From the NCBI RefSeq assembly GCF_905147045.1, contig NC_065918.1, positions 16,492,001-16,556,000 on the forward strand: a stretch of DNA of 64,000 nt. The letters run 5' to 3'. Below the pieces are notes generated by a model. That model made no database searches and was not told the origin of the DNA. It worked only from the letters and a program-made list of their open reading frames with translations. The position numbers were made by a program, and so were the translations under genes. Source of the stretch: Nymphalis io. Lineage: Eukaryota > Arthropoda > Insecta > Lepidoptera > Nymphalidae. Shown piece after piece: positions 1-12,460 of the stretch; position 1 is the first letter of the stretch, and the number at the start of each line of letters is the position of its first letter.

Positions 1-1789
1 ATGGGATTATAGACGGATCCATTAAAATTATAGTGTTGCTACCAATAAAGATTATGACCGAGTTTTTTCAATCCGCACGCTTCACGGAACATTCGTTGAT
101 TATTCATTAGTGTATTTTAACTTATAATACAAACTTAAATTGCATTACCATATATATTTTGACTCGATGATACGCAAATGCATTACGTTTACAATAACTT
201 GAATATATCAAAGGATTGGAGCTAAAATCATGGCAACGCACAGTCACATCGATGTCGCACGCTGCCGATTCCGTTGCGCGTATATAAATCGGCGCCGCGG
301 TATGAAACCAATAAATCCGAGAAAATGCAGATCCGAGTCGGCTTAGCTCGATTATTATTTGAAGTAACAGAAAACGGAATTATATCGGAGAGGTCGGAGC
401 AACAAAGGGCGACAGCGCGACTGGATTACGCTGTCGTACTTGAGTAAAATTTATTATCGGATTTTCGATTCGGCCACCAATGAAGTTGTTGGACAACAAA
501 ATCTTTTGATAGATTTATCCTGGCTGACCGCATTAAGACGAGCTCCCGGGTTATTTTTAATGCATCGCTATAAATTTTTTGGACCCGCGCATCTCGACGG
601 GCCGTTTCTTTGGTTTTTACGCGATTTTAAAACGTATATCCTATTAATAACTCGGGATGTACATGAAATTCATCATTATAAATGTCTGCTTTCGAATTTT
701 TTAATGAAATATTAAAGATCATTCCGCTTTTCGATGTTCGATGTTCGATCGTTGAATAATTATAGCGTTGTTAGCTTGTACGAAAGTATAATATCGATGT
801 TTGTATTCGACACAAATGCGTTTTGTCTGATGTAAAAAATATTGTCTTAGTTTGTATTGAGATTTGATGATTTTTAATGATGTGAGGAACAGAATATAAA
901 TTCATTTATTTTTGAATTGCTTTATCAAGTTTTACATTAGCTAAGATGTCTATGTAAACATTTAGCTATGTGTGTTAAATTATTTTAATGAATTAACTCG
1001 AGCCGAGATTATTTTAAGCCAAAACGACAAAAGTCATTTAAAAAAAGAAACATTAAATAAACATATCCAATGTATAAAATAAATTAAAGCCTTAAATAAA
1101 ACAAACAAAGCCGTGTAATAGTTTATAGTTGAATAATACAAAGAATCCGTCTAAGAGTCTCTATTAAAATTTGTCAGAGATGATTGATGTTCAGACTCCA
1201 ATCAACCCATTAAATAATAATAATAGTAGAGACGAGCCATCGAAACGATCCATCAAAAAATCAATAAAACTTGGTTCAATAATAGATTTAGTTAAAGCTA
1301 CCGTGAATGTGATACCGGAACCGAACGTCGATCAACAAGTACTAGCTAGATAAAAATTTAAATCTACCGCAGATGAGTACGGCTTTATTATAAAGCGTTC
1401 CTATTTGAATCTATTTGCTAGTTAAAGAAATTATTTCATATGACAGTAATATTATGATGGAAATAATACGGAATAATAATATTTTTATTGTCATCATTAA
1501 ATCATCCAAAAGTCTTATTAAGTAAAAGTAATATTATTTTTTGTGTTCACGTATGTACGTAATTTTTTGTTTCCAGTTTTGCTAACGAAATAAATAAACA
1601 AATTAAAAAAAATGATCAAAACAAATAAAAATTCAAAGCTATCTCATAATTGATACAAAATGAATGGCGCGAAAATTATATTACAATTTAATATTAGTAC
1701 GGATAGGAACTGTATAAATGTTTATTCCTAACTATCGATAGTGACATACATTACGTGAAACTTATAATATACATTATTTTCCCAATCAG
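1..1789. other. Upstream non-coding sequence (probably intron of the mirror-like gene)
   Basis: Because the exon at 1790 begins in phase 0 inside the protein, this stretch is most likely part of the preceding intron. Open frames at 440-715 and 1171-1353 have no recognisable protein features and AT-driven composition. A GC-richer island at about 236-430 is listed separately. The remainder is AT-rich without recognised repeats. Confidence 0.5.
236..430 (+). promoter_or_regulatory. GC-rich island with a TATA-like box (candidate promoter or enhancer)
   Basis: The island contrasts with AT-rich flanks. It contains TATATAAAT at 281-289 inside a GC-rich setting (CCGTTGCGCG before, CGGCGCCGCGG after). 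It matches none of the repeat families seen in this window. The layout resembles a core promoter, for example for an alternative first exon or an enhancer RNA. No Met-initiated frame with recognisable protein follows. This is inferred from composition and motif only. Confidence 0.25.
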
Positions 1790-1899
1790 GCAGCTGGAAT
1801 CGAGCTGAAAGAGAATCTCGCAGCTAGTGCTGCGAGCTGGCCCTACCCTACAGTCTATCATCCTTACGATGCAGCCTTCGCTGGATATCCATTTAATGG
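1790..1899 (+). CDS. mirr: Iroquois homeobox protein (mirror-like), internal exon before the homeodomain
   Basis: This exon encodes 36 codons plus two bases of a split Gly codon. It reads a short Ala-rich stretch, then WPYPTVYHPYDAAFAGYPFN, the segment that lies directly N-terminal to the homeodomain in insect Iroquois proteins. A pyrimidine-rich tract and CAG precede it (acceptor AG at 1788-1789), and GTAAGT follows from 1900. The first base is in phase 0, so at least one coding exon with the initiator Met must lie upstream; none is recognisable in 1-1789. The end phase (two bases) fits the single base that opens the exon at 34663, giving a Gly codon and an uninterrupted FNGYGMDLNG junction. 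No long open frame flags this exon; it rests on family similarity and matched splice sites. The exon is very likely real. Whether the gene is mirror or an araucan/caupolican relative is less certain. Confidence 0.88.
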
Positions 1900-2369
1900 G
1901 TAAGTCATTTTCTTTTACTACTAGTTTTAGGTCTTCGATAATGCTATTATCGATCATCGCACATCAGTCGACCACAATCTTCTAATGAGAAAAACTCCTA
2001 CATAACTGATTACATCGGCTGCTAAAAACTTATATTTATGATGAAGTTAATCAACGTCTAAAACTAGACGTGATCTGTTACCATCATTCCTATGTTTCTC
2101 TTTCTTAGAAAATAAGTTTGTAATAACAATTTCAGTTGGGAGCATATCCGTTAATAGTTATTGATGGAAACTTTTAGAAGTTATTGATAAATAGGATTGA
2201 TAGAGTCTGAAGTTCTGATAGAAATATGATCCAAGTTAGACAAACTAAGTTCAAATTTTTCAATGAAGACAAATATGGAATCATTTAAAACTTTCAGCTC
2301 TTAATGGCCAAAATGGGACATTAATATAAAGCTTCACCAATAATATGATTTGACCATTCATTAGAGAAA

Positions 2370-2682
2370 GGTGGTAGGGCTTATCGGTGGTAGGTGCAAG
2401 CTCGACTGGGTAGGTATATACGTAGGTAGGTATCACCCACTCATCAGATATTCTACCGCAAAATAGCAGAACTTGGTACAACTGTGTTCTGGTCTGAAGG
2501 GTGACTGAGTATGTAAATACAGGCACAAGGGACATAACATCTTAGTTCCCAAGATTGGTAGCGTATTGGCGATGTAAGCGATGGTTAACATTTTTTACAA
2601 CGGTCAATGTCTGGGCGTTGGTAACCACTTACCGTCAGGTAGCCCATATGCTTGTCCGACTACCTAGATTATATAAAAAAAA
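2370..2682 (+). repeat. Family B hairpin-tailed SINE-like element, near full length
   Basis: It shows the full series of family B landmarks: GGTGGTAGGGCTT, a TGCAAGCTCG-type block, CACCCACTCATCAGATATTC, GGCACAAGGGACATAACATC, then CCACTTACCGTCAGGTAG and a terminal A-run. It contains an internal duplication near its 5' end (GGTGGTAGG occurs twice, and GTAGGTA repeats), so it is longer than its sisters. Confidence 0.85.
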
Positions 2683-4620
2683 GATAATTCGTATTTTATC
2701 TTGTATTTGTAGGATTGGAATACGATTCCAATTCAAATAAAATAGATATGACGCTTATTGAAATGGATCTATTTCCTTATATTGAAAATTGGAAATAATT
2801 GTTAACTGGTCAAAAGACAATCCGCTGTGTTATTTTCGATCTCCTAGTTCTTCTCACATTTAGGTAGTTTATTTTCCGAAGTGATCGTAATTTTTAATTT
2901 GGCTATCAGTAAGTAAGCTTCTTTATTGAATTAAGAAATTTTAATTTCAAAATGATTTTATGATCGAAAGACCAAAGCTATTCGTGATTGGATCGCTTTA
3001 TTCTCGATAGTGTTTTTAACGGAAGCGCATTTCTGTATGTGTATTAAAAGCTTCGGCAAACTTTTAAATAGGATAACATTTAGGCTACGACCCGATCTCA
3101 CACCGTATACAGATCTGATTGCCTCTGACCTAGATTGTCATGAATACTAAAATTGTAGTGTATATTACAACTGTCTGTCTGCGGATAAGCTTTCATATAC
3201 ATATTCTATTACAATTCGTACAAAACGTAAACAAGGCCATTAATGTTAAAACATCGAAATTTTCCGAAATATTATATTTTCATTATGATTGATTCTGTTA
3301 CGAGTCTTGACTTTTCAAATATATCTAATATTATAAGGCGGAAGAGTTGGTTTGTTCGTATTCGCTCATGATCGGATCTACCAGTGCGTTTGTTAATATA
3401 TTTGTTACCACCATCATTAGACATTGGCTACCATGGTGCTAGTAAAGTTATTCATTAAAATCGTTAATTTTTTTTACATTATAGATATATTTCGTATTTA
3501 AAATAAATTCAATTCAAAGTCACTTAGATTCCGATAGCATTATCATTTCATTAAATATATATATATACATATATATTAAGTAGGTCATACGAAAGGCAAG
3601 GACACATGGATTGCATGCAAAATTATATTATAATTGATTTTGATTAAATACCGAAACTAAAAAAAAGTTATTGGTCGAAATCAGTACGTTCTATATTACA
3701 GCCATTACATTATATTCGGCTAATAGAAGGCAACGGCTACTATAATTATTATAGTCATACGTGTTTATCGGTACAAATACGACCTAACACAGACTTAAAG
3801 ACACACACAAAAAACATCGTTCTTATGTAAACTGATAGCGGCATATTGAAAAGGATTCGAAACACGAATTCGTTTGATATGAGTTGTGTCGAGATTATCA
3901 ACGCCTAGTTGTTTGTCGGCATTAAGGTAATCCCACATCGAACGAAAATAATAATTGCAATTTCGGCAGCGTATTGTAATGACACGATATATTCATTTGG
4001 ACTTGGGTTATAGAATTAATATGTTCTATTTTCTATTATTTTATAATTGATATATTAATGACTGTACTTAACTTATATTACTTACTCAATTAAGATTTTC
4101 CGAAAACGGTATAATGTGATCATATGTTTGGATGAATAGATATTACGCCTTGAACAATACCGATAAAGATGAAGTATCAAATAAATTTGTACTATACATT
4201 TACAACTATGAAACAAAATTACATTAATTTATCAAAGGAGTCACATTATCTATGTATACTAATACAAAACCTAACAACGAAAGAGTCTTCATTCATTCAT
4301 TTGAAAAGATGTATCTAGCAAATTTTGTCTCTTTCTAATAACAACGTTTTTACACGTCAGGCGAAATTTTCTATCTCTATCGTAAAAAAAACAAAAATAT
4401 TTTTAATCGAAACCGCATTTAAAGTATTTACTTAACATAAAATTCCAAACAATTTCAATATGAAGCGTATATCCCATGTGACCGAAAATAATTCGACAAT
4501 AAATTATGTAAATGCATCGCTTAAATTTTGAAATAAATGTTCTTTTTAACATTTATATATTATGTCTATAATAAAATTGGTAATTAATTATATAGTCAAC
4601 AGAAACAAAAACATATTTTA

Positions 4621-4895
4621 TTGGCAACTGCCTTGTCAGTCTAGCGCATATCCCGAGTTCCTGGGTCCAAACTTCAAGTCAGGGCTTTAAAATGTTATTG
4701 GCTTTTCGACCGAGAATTCTCAAACATTGCTCCTGCACCTGAAATTTTTATGCTCGTGTTGGATTTGCTATCCCATCGGACTATGAGAGTTAGGATGGAG
4801 AATGCACCTGTACTTGCGCGCACACTTGTGCACTATAACATGTCCCGAGCAGATGGTTAGTCTTCCTTGAGAATTTATACATCAAGGTGAGTTTA
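4621..4895 (+). repeat. Family D tRNA-headed SINE-like element, diverged
   Basis: The 5' part resembles a tRNA promoter region (TCTAGCGCATATCCCGAG, then TTCCTGGGTCCAAACTTC). It is followed by the body blocks CTCCTGCACCTGA, TCCCATCGGACTATGAGAGT and CACTTGTGCACTATAACATG. The same body, reversed, is seen at 31030-31242 and 59868-60147. Many substitutions suggest an old copy. Confidence 0.65.
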
Positions 4896-5473
4896 TAAAA
4901 AACTCATCACCATCGTAGCATCATGGCTAGTCTGCCTTCCAAATTTAATACTGTTATATACATAAACATAAGATTAATCGTATTAATAATTTTGCTCTTC
5001 AAAATGGGGTCTCAATATGACTGTTACGATCCTACGATTGACAACTATTGTGTCATATTTATTGCAAAACGTATGAATGATTGATCGATTTGAACGATGT
5101 CAACTGATTTTAAAATTCACTGGCTTCCCTTTGAACGAACAGTACATCAAATACATTAGAAGTGCCAAATCGACTCACCACAAGGTGCATTCTAAGATAT
5201 TGTTATATTTTACGTTTATATGTTACATATAATGTAATACAGTTACTTACAGCGCAGGGTTATCTATATAGGTATAACGGAGAGACCCTTTATTTATACC
5301 CTTAAATTCGTAACCATTTCTATTAAAGAATATTTTTCGCGACAAATGTACCCATGTAATTTCGAATCACATATCCGTTACATGTACATGGATAAAAAAC
5401 CTTTATTTGCATTCAAACCATAATATAGATAAAGATTAAAAATATTAGCACTTCTTAACGTTCGCATCATCAA

Positions 5474-5780
5474 ACAGTAACAGTAACAGCCTGTTAATGT
5501 CCCAGTGCTGGGCTAAGGCCTCCTCTCCCTTTTTGAGGAGAAGGTTTAGAGCTTATTCCACCACGCTGCTCCAATGCGGGTTGGTAGAATACACATGTGA
5601 CATAATTTCAATGAAATTAGATACATGCAGGTTTCCTCACGATGTTTTCCGTCACCGTCAAGCACGAGATGAATTATAATCACAAATTAAGCACATGAAA
5701 ATTCAGTGGTGCTTACCCAGGTTTGAACCGACGATCATCAGTTAAGATTCACGCGTTTTAACCACTAGGCCATCTCGGCT
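5474..5780 (-). repeat. Family A Metulj-like tRNA SINE, near full length
   Basis: Reading on the minus strand, the head AGCCGAGATGGCCTAGTGGT (pol III A box) is followed by a B-box-like GGTTCAAACC. Then come the body blocks (CATCGTGAGGAAACCTGCATG, ACCCGCATTGGAGCAGC, GGAATAAGCTC) and the end AACAGGCTGTTACTGTTACTG. It aligns throughout with the copy at 41585-41895. The apparent 60-codon open frame inside it is not a gene. Confidence 0.9.
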
Positions 5781-6002
5781 TATAAATTAAAACGAAACTA
5801 AAAACTTAAAATAAGTAAAATTATATTTTTATAAAAGTGATGTGATTTGCAATGTTCTCAATCATCATTTCCTCAATTAAATTGAGGATTACAACCATAG
5901 CACTGTTTTTGGTAACCAACGAGACCAATATCAAACACCCGGTTAAGCCTAATAGTAGTCGTATTTATTATGATAAATAATTTAAAGAAAATAATAAAAA
6001 TC

Positions 6003-6160
6003 CTTACTGATATTATAAATGCGAAAATTCGTTTGTTGGTTTGTATATTTGTTGCGCTTTCACGTAGAAACTACTAAATCATTATGAAATTTTGCATATA
6101 CATTGTCAGGAGAACAAAGGAAGACGTAGGGTACCTAGCACCTAACCGTCTCCCGATTAT
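6003..6160 (-). repeat. Short RTE-like LINE 3'-end fragment
   Basis: On the minus strand it ends in TTCGCATTTATAATATCAGT preceded by an ACAAACC-type repeat, a 3' terminus very common in lepidopteran RTE-like retrotransposons. Upstream sequence resembles the ...CATACTGATCGGTTGAG... fragment seen at 25365-25540. Only the 3' end is present. Confidence 0.5.
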
Positions 6161-6830
6161 ATATATAAATATAAATATTACTAAAACATTATTATCAATA
6201 TTAATTAAATAAAGGCGGGCGTGGAAGCACTTCAAAAACTCAAGATCGATTCAGGATAGATCTATCGCAAATCGTTATATTGTGACGGCGATCGTTTTAT
6301 CCGTAATTAACGTTAACGATCACTAATGATAATATCGAACTGTTTTATAAGTAGCCGCTATTGATATGAAAATAATAACAATAATTAGGTATATGTATAT
6401 ATATGGAACGAACAATATATGTACAAATAATAAACACTGTATATTTATGTTATATCAAAATAGTAATTAAAAAAAATACACATGTTTATGGCATTTTCAG
6501 TATCAGATCTGTGACGTCATAAACAATTATATTATGATGTGAAAATAATAACAAAAACATTTTATATAAAATAAACGATTTAAAGAGAACAAGGAATCAA
6601 TTGATCACGGTTAATTATGTAAATATGAAAAAAAAACGATAGTTAGCGTCCGCCATATTTGATTTATGACGTTATAACGTATAATTCTCAAGAAACTTAA
6701 TAATATGAAGAAATATATGGATCTGTTTTGTAATATGATAAAGGTCGCATATATCAGTCTAGGCATGCAAGTACACACAAGAATAGGTCTTCCGTCTTCT
6801 TCGGTGGCATGAAATGATAATCAAATGTAT

Positions 6831-6832
6831 TA

Positions 6833-6863
<31 letters not shown>

Positions 6864-6899
6864 TTCAGAATGTAAAATGTATATATATATATATATATC

Positions 6900-6927
<28 letters not shown>
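6831..6927. repeat. (TA)n microsatellite, interrupted
   Basis: Two TA/AT runs (about 6831-6864 and 6879-6927) flank a short unique spacer, TTTCAGAATGTAAAATG. Confidence 0.95.
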
Positions 6928-6930
<3 letters not shown>

Positions 6931-7509
6931 CTCGTAGTAACATATTAAAAAAAAAAAGGTAAGCGATATAAATTATCAGGAAACGAGGTAGGTAACTATA
7001 TTACAAATATAATAAAATACCGCCTTACATAAACTAACATAAAAATATTAATAAAAACTTATCTTGATTCCGATAATAAAAATGGATAAAACATGTGCAT
7101 ACAAGGATTATTTTATCAATACAAGAATAATTACCCGAACCTATTTTATTTTTTCGCCAATATTTAATACTTAATGAGTAATATAATTTATTTTGTACAT
7201 AACTTATCACACTCGAAATAATTTTAATTTGTCAACGATTTTATGTTATATTTTTTTAGTTTTTAAACGTATTGTTTACAGAAATTGATTTTTTTTATTA
7301 TGTGATTTATTCGTATTCTTATATAGCAACACTGACGGCAAGATAAGCCAAATGACAACAATGACGTTTGGTCAATTCTCTTAAAACTCCCTTTTCATTC
7401 GAATCAATACTAATTCAACACTTCAGATTTGCGTATCGACATCAAACCAATGATTGATTTGAGACAAGATTTAGAGATCAATCATAAAAAAATACATCAA
7501 AATTCTATC

Positions 7510-7742
7510 GGTGGTGCTTAATGCAGGTCCGTCTGGTTGAGCACATCCACAGCTACCGTCTCTCCTTTCCTCTCTTCTTAACAGTAATACTCTACATTGT
7601 TATATTCTAATTTGAAGGGGGAGTAAGTCAGTGTAATAACATATGTATCCCAAAAAACATCTTAAACCCCTGGGCGACAAAAGTGACCACGTACTATCAA
7701 CTAGTCTAGTTGTCAGTATACCATCGCAATGAAAAAAAAAAA
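7510..7742 (+). repeat. Family B element, strongly diverged
   Basis: Recognisable blocks are GGTGGTGCTTAATGCAGGTC, TTTGAAGGGGGAGTAAGTCA, ATCCCAAAAAACATCTTAAA and GTGACCACGTACTATCA, ending in an A-run. It is less than obvious without the other copies, so it is probably an old insertion. Confidence 0.6.
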
Positions 7743-8325
7743 TACAATTACTATTAAATACTTTTATTATTTAATGTTTTTATGTTCGGATGTTTGACGC
7801 TCGATCGCGGTCTCGACGAGACATAATCTGTTATTTATAATTGTATTATATATTATCTATATTTTTATATACTTCGACGTAAGTTATATTTGTTCAATGG
7901 GCACTGGGTTGTTTTCCTTTGATTATTTATTATTGTTGTAAAATTTCTTAACATGGCAAATGGTAAAGTTTTCAAGAAATAGAAACTTCATATCCCAAGT
8001 TATTCCTCTGGATTGGATAGTGGTTGTCGCAGTTTTATTTGTACGTGTTACCATTGAAATAAATAGCAAAACAATTTTATTATTAATTCTAAATATGGCA
8101 ACACATAACACTATGAAATATTACGAACGAACAACGGTTAACACGTTTTTCTAGCTTTTATCTGTTCTCTTCATTAGCGCTACGTAGTACAGTGGCGCTC
8201 GAATATTTTATAACTGGCTGTAAAAATATATTACTCAATAAAAATATGTACAAAAGTAAATAAAAAAATAAAGGTCACGTATAAAGTTTTTATGTGTGTG
8301 TTTGTTCAACGTAACTTGCGCTTAC

Positions 8326-8327
<2 letters not shown>

Positions 8328-8387
<60 letters not shown>
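8328..8387. repeat. (TA)n microsatellite
   Basis: About 58 bases of uninterrupted TA dinucleotides, likely polymorphic in length and prone to assembly error. Confidence 0.97.
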
Positions 8388-8389
<2 letters not shown>

Positions 8390-10184
8390 AAATGAAAGCT
8401 GAGTTTTTTTCGCCGGTTCTTCTAAGGTCTGAGGTATTTATTTCCGAACCAGTGGTAGATTTATGACAATCAATAAATAAGTGTAATATTGAATAAATAT
8501 TTTTGACTTTGTATGTTAAATAAATCAATGTTGATATATGCACATATTTTTTACGAAGAAGGTTTTACATACAGTTTACAGTTTGTTTCACTCGTTTCTA
8601 TATGGCGCTGCGGCAGAACGACTTCTGTACCGTTCAGCTATGACAATTATATATATAATATATAAGTGTACAAACACATAGGACAATGTCTATCTGGCTA
8701 TTTTTTGAATTCGAAACTGACGAATGTTCTAGAACTATGACTGTTAAATTATTATCAATTTACGAAAAACAATGTTTGGATGAAAATGTTGAATAGATAT
8801 TACGGATTATATAAAGTTTTCACATATTTTTCAGACAAATTTAATCATCAATAAGCAATTAACGCGTTTTATTGATTTAAAATGTAATAATTTTGAGAAT
8901 AGTAGCAAATAGTAAATAATTTTGGAAATAATAAATAAAATCCGATAATAAAATAATTTGGACTTGGTAATTCGTTTGTTACTGTACATGCAGTTTTGCC
9001 CTGTTAATTACGAACATAAGTCGGCACTAGAACATTGATCACGATACATAAAACATTAACATAACATAAATTCCCATGGTCGATGGTTGATAGTTGATGA
9101 TCATAATTCTATTGTTTATTCTAACGATTTATATTTAACGGAACCGAAACATTTTATATAAGAGGTCAATACAATATGACTTTTTTTAATTATGTCAACA
9201 CATGTGTATGGAATGTGAAAAATATTGACAAAAAATAATGTTTTTTTTCGAAATTTTTTTTGCATCAGAATTCGAATGTTACATAATTTTCAAAGAATGT
9301 TATATTACAAAGAAAGAGCCTGTAAATAGCGGTTTTATTAATTAACCTGTGACACGAGGCTTTACCCCCGTTAAATTTGAATTATTCAACGCCATATTGG
9401 TTAACGTTTAGTTAATACTTCTAGTGTTAAGTTACAACCTTAGTCCAGCAGCGGGGAATTACCGTCCTTCTATCGGGGCATTTTTCACATTTACTCAAAC
9501 TCAAAAAAAAAATCTTAATTATTTCTTGACTACTTTTTTTCTAATATTTATCGAATCTTAAGATGTCACAGATATGTCAAAATTTCCTAATTCAAATTAA
9601 CATACCATTCAACAACAGTATTTTTATTATTTTTAAATTTAGAACACGCCTTTATAAACGCTTACGAACTCGTCACAAATACCTTATCTCGCTCGCTTCA
9701 GGGGTAACTCAGTGTCAAAGACACACCAAGAATTTCGTTTAAAATCCCCTTATCACCATCTTTGCTCTCAGTATGAATTGGATATAAATAAATCGCTTTT
9801 AGTTTCGGATCACTTTCACTTGTTTCATTCAAGCAACGTCCGGAACAAAGTTTTTTAATAGATATGGATCTAAAATAACCCGGTTGTCTGAATATGATCT
9901 GAAGGTTAGCTAAGGTCACCCGTATATGTAAATAAAAATACATGTGACTAACTGATGCCCCAGAATGAAATGAAAATCATATTCACTTTATTTTTCATGT
10001 CATTCATTCACGAAAAAGGTTTTAAAAACTTGAAATTTAAATCAATGATTAAGAATAAAAAATTCTATCGGTTTCTATTATTATTTATTCGTTAACAAAA
10101 AAGAATAAAATAAACATTTCACACGTGAAATGTCAGAACGGGCAGCTACTATACATAATAATACACAAGTTAAAATAAAAAACT

Positions 10185-10312
10185 ACAGTCCCAACCACGA
10201 CCGCCTGGAATAGTGATAAGAAAACAACAATTCCCTGTTGACGCTCGTTCCCTATTTTCTGAGCTTTTAATACTCCTGTCATTAATGGAAGCAATAACAT
10301 ATATGTTATATA
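10185..10312 (-). repeat. Decayed mobile-element coding remnant (copy 1)
   Basis: Its plus-strand text (ACCGCCTGGAATAGTGATAA, then ACTCCTGTCATTAATGGAAG) aligns block by block with 13558-13764, which retains an open frame on the minus strand. Here the frame is broken and the region is recognisable only through the second copy. The family is not assigned. Confidence 0.5.
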
Positions 10313-10732
10313 TATAAAAATATTTTTGAATCATTACAGCAAGTATATCAACAGCAAACTTTGATTGTTCGATTCAGCATTCTCATCAATGATTTCGATC
10401 TTTGATATTCACATGAGGCAAGATCACGTGTACTCCCACAATAGACACCACCCCTGTTCCCAGTGAACTATTGTCAGTCCATCCAGTATTCTGCCATCAT
10501 CATCACTGATTTCAGATGACTCTATGTGAGAATGTACATCACTGGTAGCAAAAGCCTTTTTCTATATTATTACGCAGTCCATCTCTCTCCCTCTGGGTAT
10601 CTGTGCTCAAAAGAGAACAGTATTCTCAACCGGACACCATTGTTATGCTTTCGTTCGATAAAGTGTCCAAAATTTTAGTTTTTGTTTCAAAACTATGTTG
10701 AGTGACGTAAATCCCTTAGTCCAAGGGATTAC

Positions 10733-11391
10733 ATCGAGGCTGTTATAAAAACAGTTTCACGGAAACTCGGAGTTCTGAACAAGGTGCGGCGTTTTTTCAC
10801 GCCACAACAACTGTGCCTGTTGTACAAAACACAGATACGGTCTTGCATGGAATATTGCTCGCACCTTTGGGATAGCTCCACTAAGTACCTACTTGAGGCC
10901 TTGGACCGGTTGCAGCGACGTGCCGTACGCATTATTGGCGACGTAAAGGTCACAAACACCCTTGAACCTTTACAATTGCATCGTGAGATAGCAGCACTGA
11001 GCGCTTTCTATCGACTGTATCACGGCGAGTGCTCTGAGGAATTATTCTCTCTAATTCCTGCTTCCCCCTTCCTTCTTAAGTCCACGCTGGTTCTCGATGT
11101 CACCGCCTAAGTGTGACACCAATTCCTTCGCGAACAAAGAAATTTGGCAACTCCTTTCTTTGTCGCACTTCCAAAAAATGGAATTCCTTACCAGCTCACG
11201 TGTTCCCCTCCTCTTACAACCCGGGTTCCTTCAAACGAGGCGTGAAGAGGCATCTTGCGGGCCGGCAAGGCGAAGGCGGCTAGTGCAGAACGTTTTTCCC
11301 GTCTGTACTGGTCGTCGTCGCGTTTGGACTCTACTACCACTTACCATCAGGTGGAGTAGAGTCATTTGCCCTCCCGGCGAATATAAAAAAA
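10733..11391 (+). mobile_element. 5'-truncated Jockey/CR1-like LINE, 3' end of the reverse transcriptase ORF plus 3' UTR
   Basis: The frame from 10733 reads RKLGVLNKVRRFFTPQQL, then RSCMEYCSHLW and LEALDRLQRRAVRIIGD, LYHGECSEELFSLIP. These are typical C-terminal blocks of Jockey/CR1-type LINE reverse transcriptases. Around 11090 the frame breaks, and another frame continues with SRTKKFG, SKKWNSLPAHVFPSSYNPGS and FKRGVKRHLAGRQG to TAG at 11281-11283. A 3' UTR of about 100 bases follows, with a strong hairpin (11327-11363) and an A-rich end (11380-11390). The palm domain and everything upstream are missing, so the copy is dead. The single frameshift suggests moderate age. Confidence 0.88.
11327..11363 (+). 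other. Stem-loop in the LINE 3' UTR
   Basis: GACTCTACTACCAC at 11327-11340 pairs with GTGGAGTAGAGTC at 11351-11363: a 13-bp stem with one bulged A and the loop TTACCATCAG. The loop and inner stem are the same as in the family B elements. By analogy with other LINEs, a 3' structure like this may be what the reverse transcriptase recognises. Confidence 0.75.
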
Positions 11392-12460
11392 AATCAATAG
11401 CTTGTCCAAGATTTTTAGTTGGCAATTTCTCGAGACATATCATCATTCGGAAACTTAGCTAAATTTTCTATCGTCTCGTACGTTTGTGATTTGGACTGTA
11501 TTCGATTTAAATATAGATAAACAAATACATGTAAAAAAATTGCAAGATTGATGAGTTCTATGCACGGTGCCATCGTGGCTGGTGTACTTGTACTTTAAGT
11601 ATATAAATAAAATAAAGCATGATTCACATCGATACGACTTCTGGAACTTGTAACGAAACATAACATAAAAGTAGCCGGCGAAGGAAGTCGTCCATATACA
11701 AAGCGCACGTACAAAGTCGGGCTCACCATATAGCTGTGAATAATAATGTTATTAGCCAGTTGTTTCTTATGACTTTACTCGCATTATTTACTATTTAATT
11801 TATCAGACTGTGAACATGAAACTTCTCGAACTCTTGCCGATATGAAAAATTAAAAATAGCGCATATAAATGAAATGTTCGAATTTCAAAAGCAACTCTTT
11901 GTTATACTAAAATAAATAAATCTGTTTTTTTTTTTTTTATCGTGTGTAGTACACAAAATTACCAAATTGATGGATATAAATATAAATGTGATTTAAATAT
12001 ACAAATTAAAAACAAAGAAACTAATAAATCTTAGCATAATTCATAATATAATGCATAATAATTTCCAGTAGTATTTAGATGTAATCCACGTTTCTGAGAT
12101 GAAGTGTTTGGTTAGTGTATCGCAAAAAAAACTTTATTTTTATGAAAATATTTTTTTAGTTAATTTAAAAAAAAAACGGAGCTAAATAATTACTAAGCTA
12201 GGTAGGAAAGTCTCATAATAAAAAAAATACCTATGCTTTGGGTGTACAGTGGATAGTATAATGATGTATCATAAATATTAAATTCATAGTCATGGAAAAA
12301 AAACAATATCACTTTTTTATTGTTAATTAAAAAAAGACATTCAAGTTTAAATTCCATTGAATTATTAAAGCCAAGTTAACTATCACCGCGAATAAATTCT
12401 TAACTTCAACTACAATTAAAATGAATGGGGGTAATTTTTTTTTTATTACATTATTATTAT

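Noticed and set aside
440..715. 91-codon frame after the TATA-like island
   Set aside because: No recognisable protein family, aromatic and Ile-rich AT-driven composition, and it lies where an intron is expected.
1171..1353. 60-codon frame as a possible upstream mirror exon
   Set aside because: No Iroquois N-terminal similarity, and it does not supply a splice donor in the phase needed to join the exon at 1790.
8328..8387. Origin or functional AT-rich element
   Set aside because: It is a plain TA microsatellite with no accompanying motifs.
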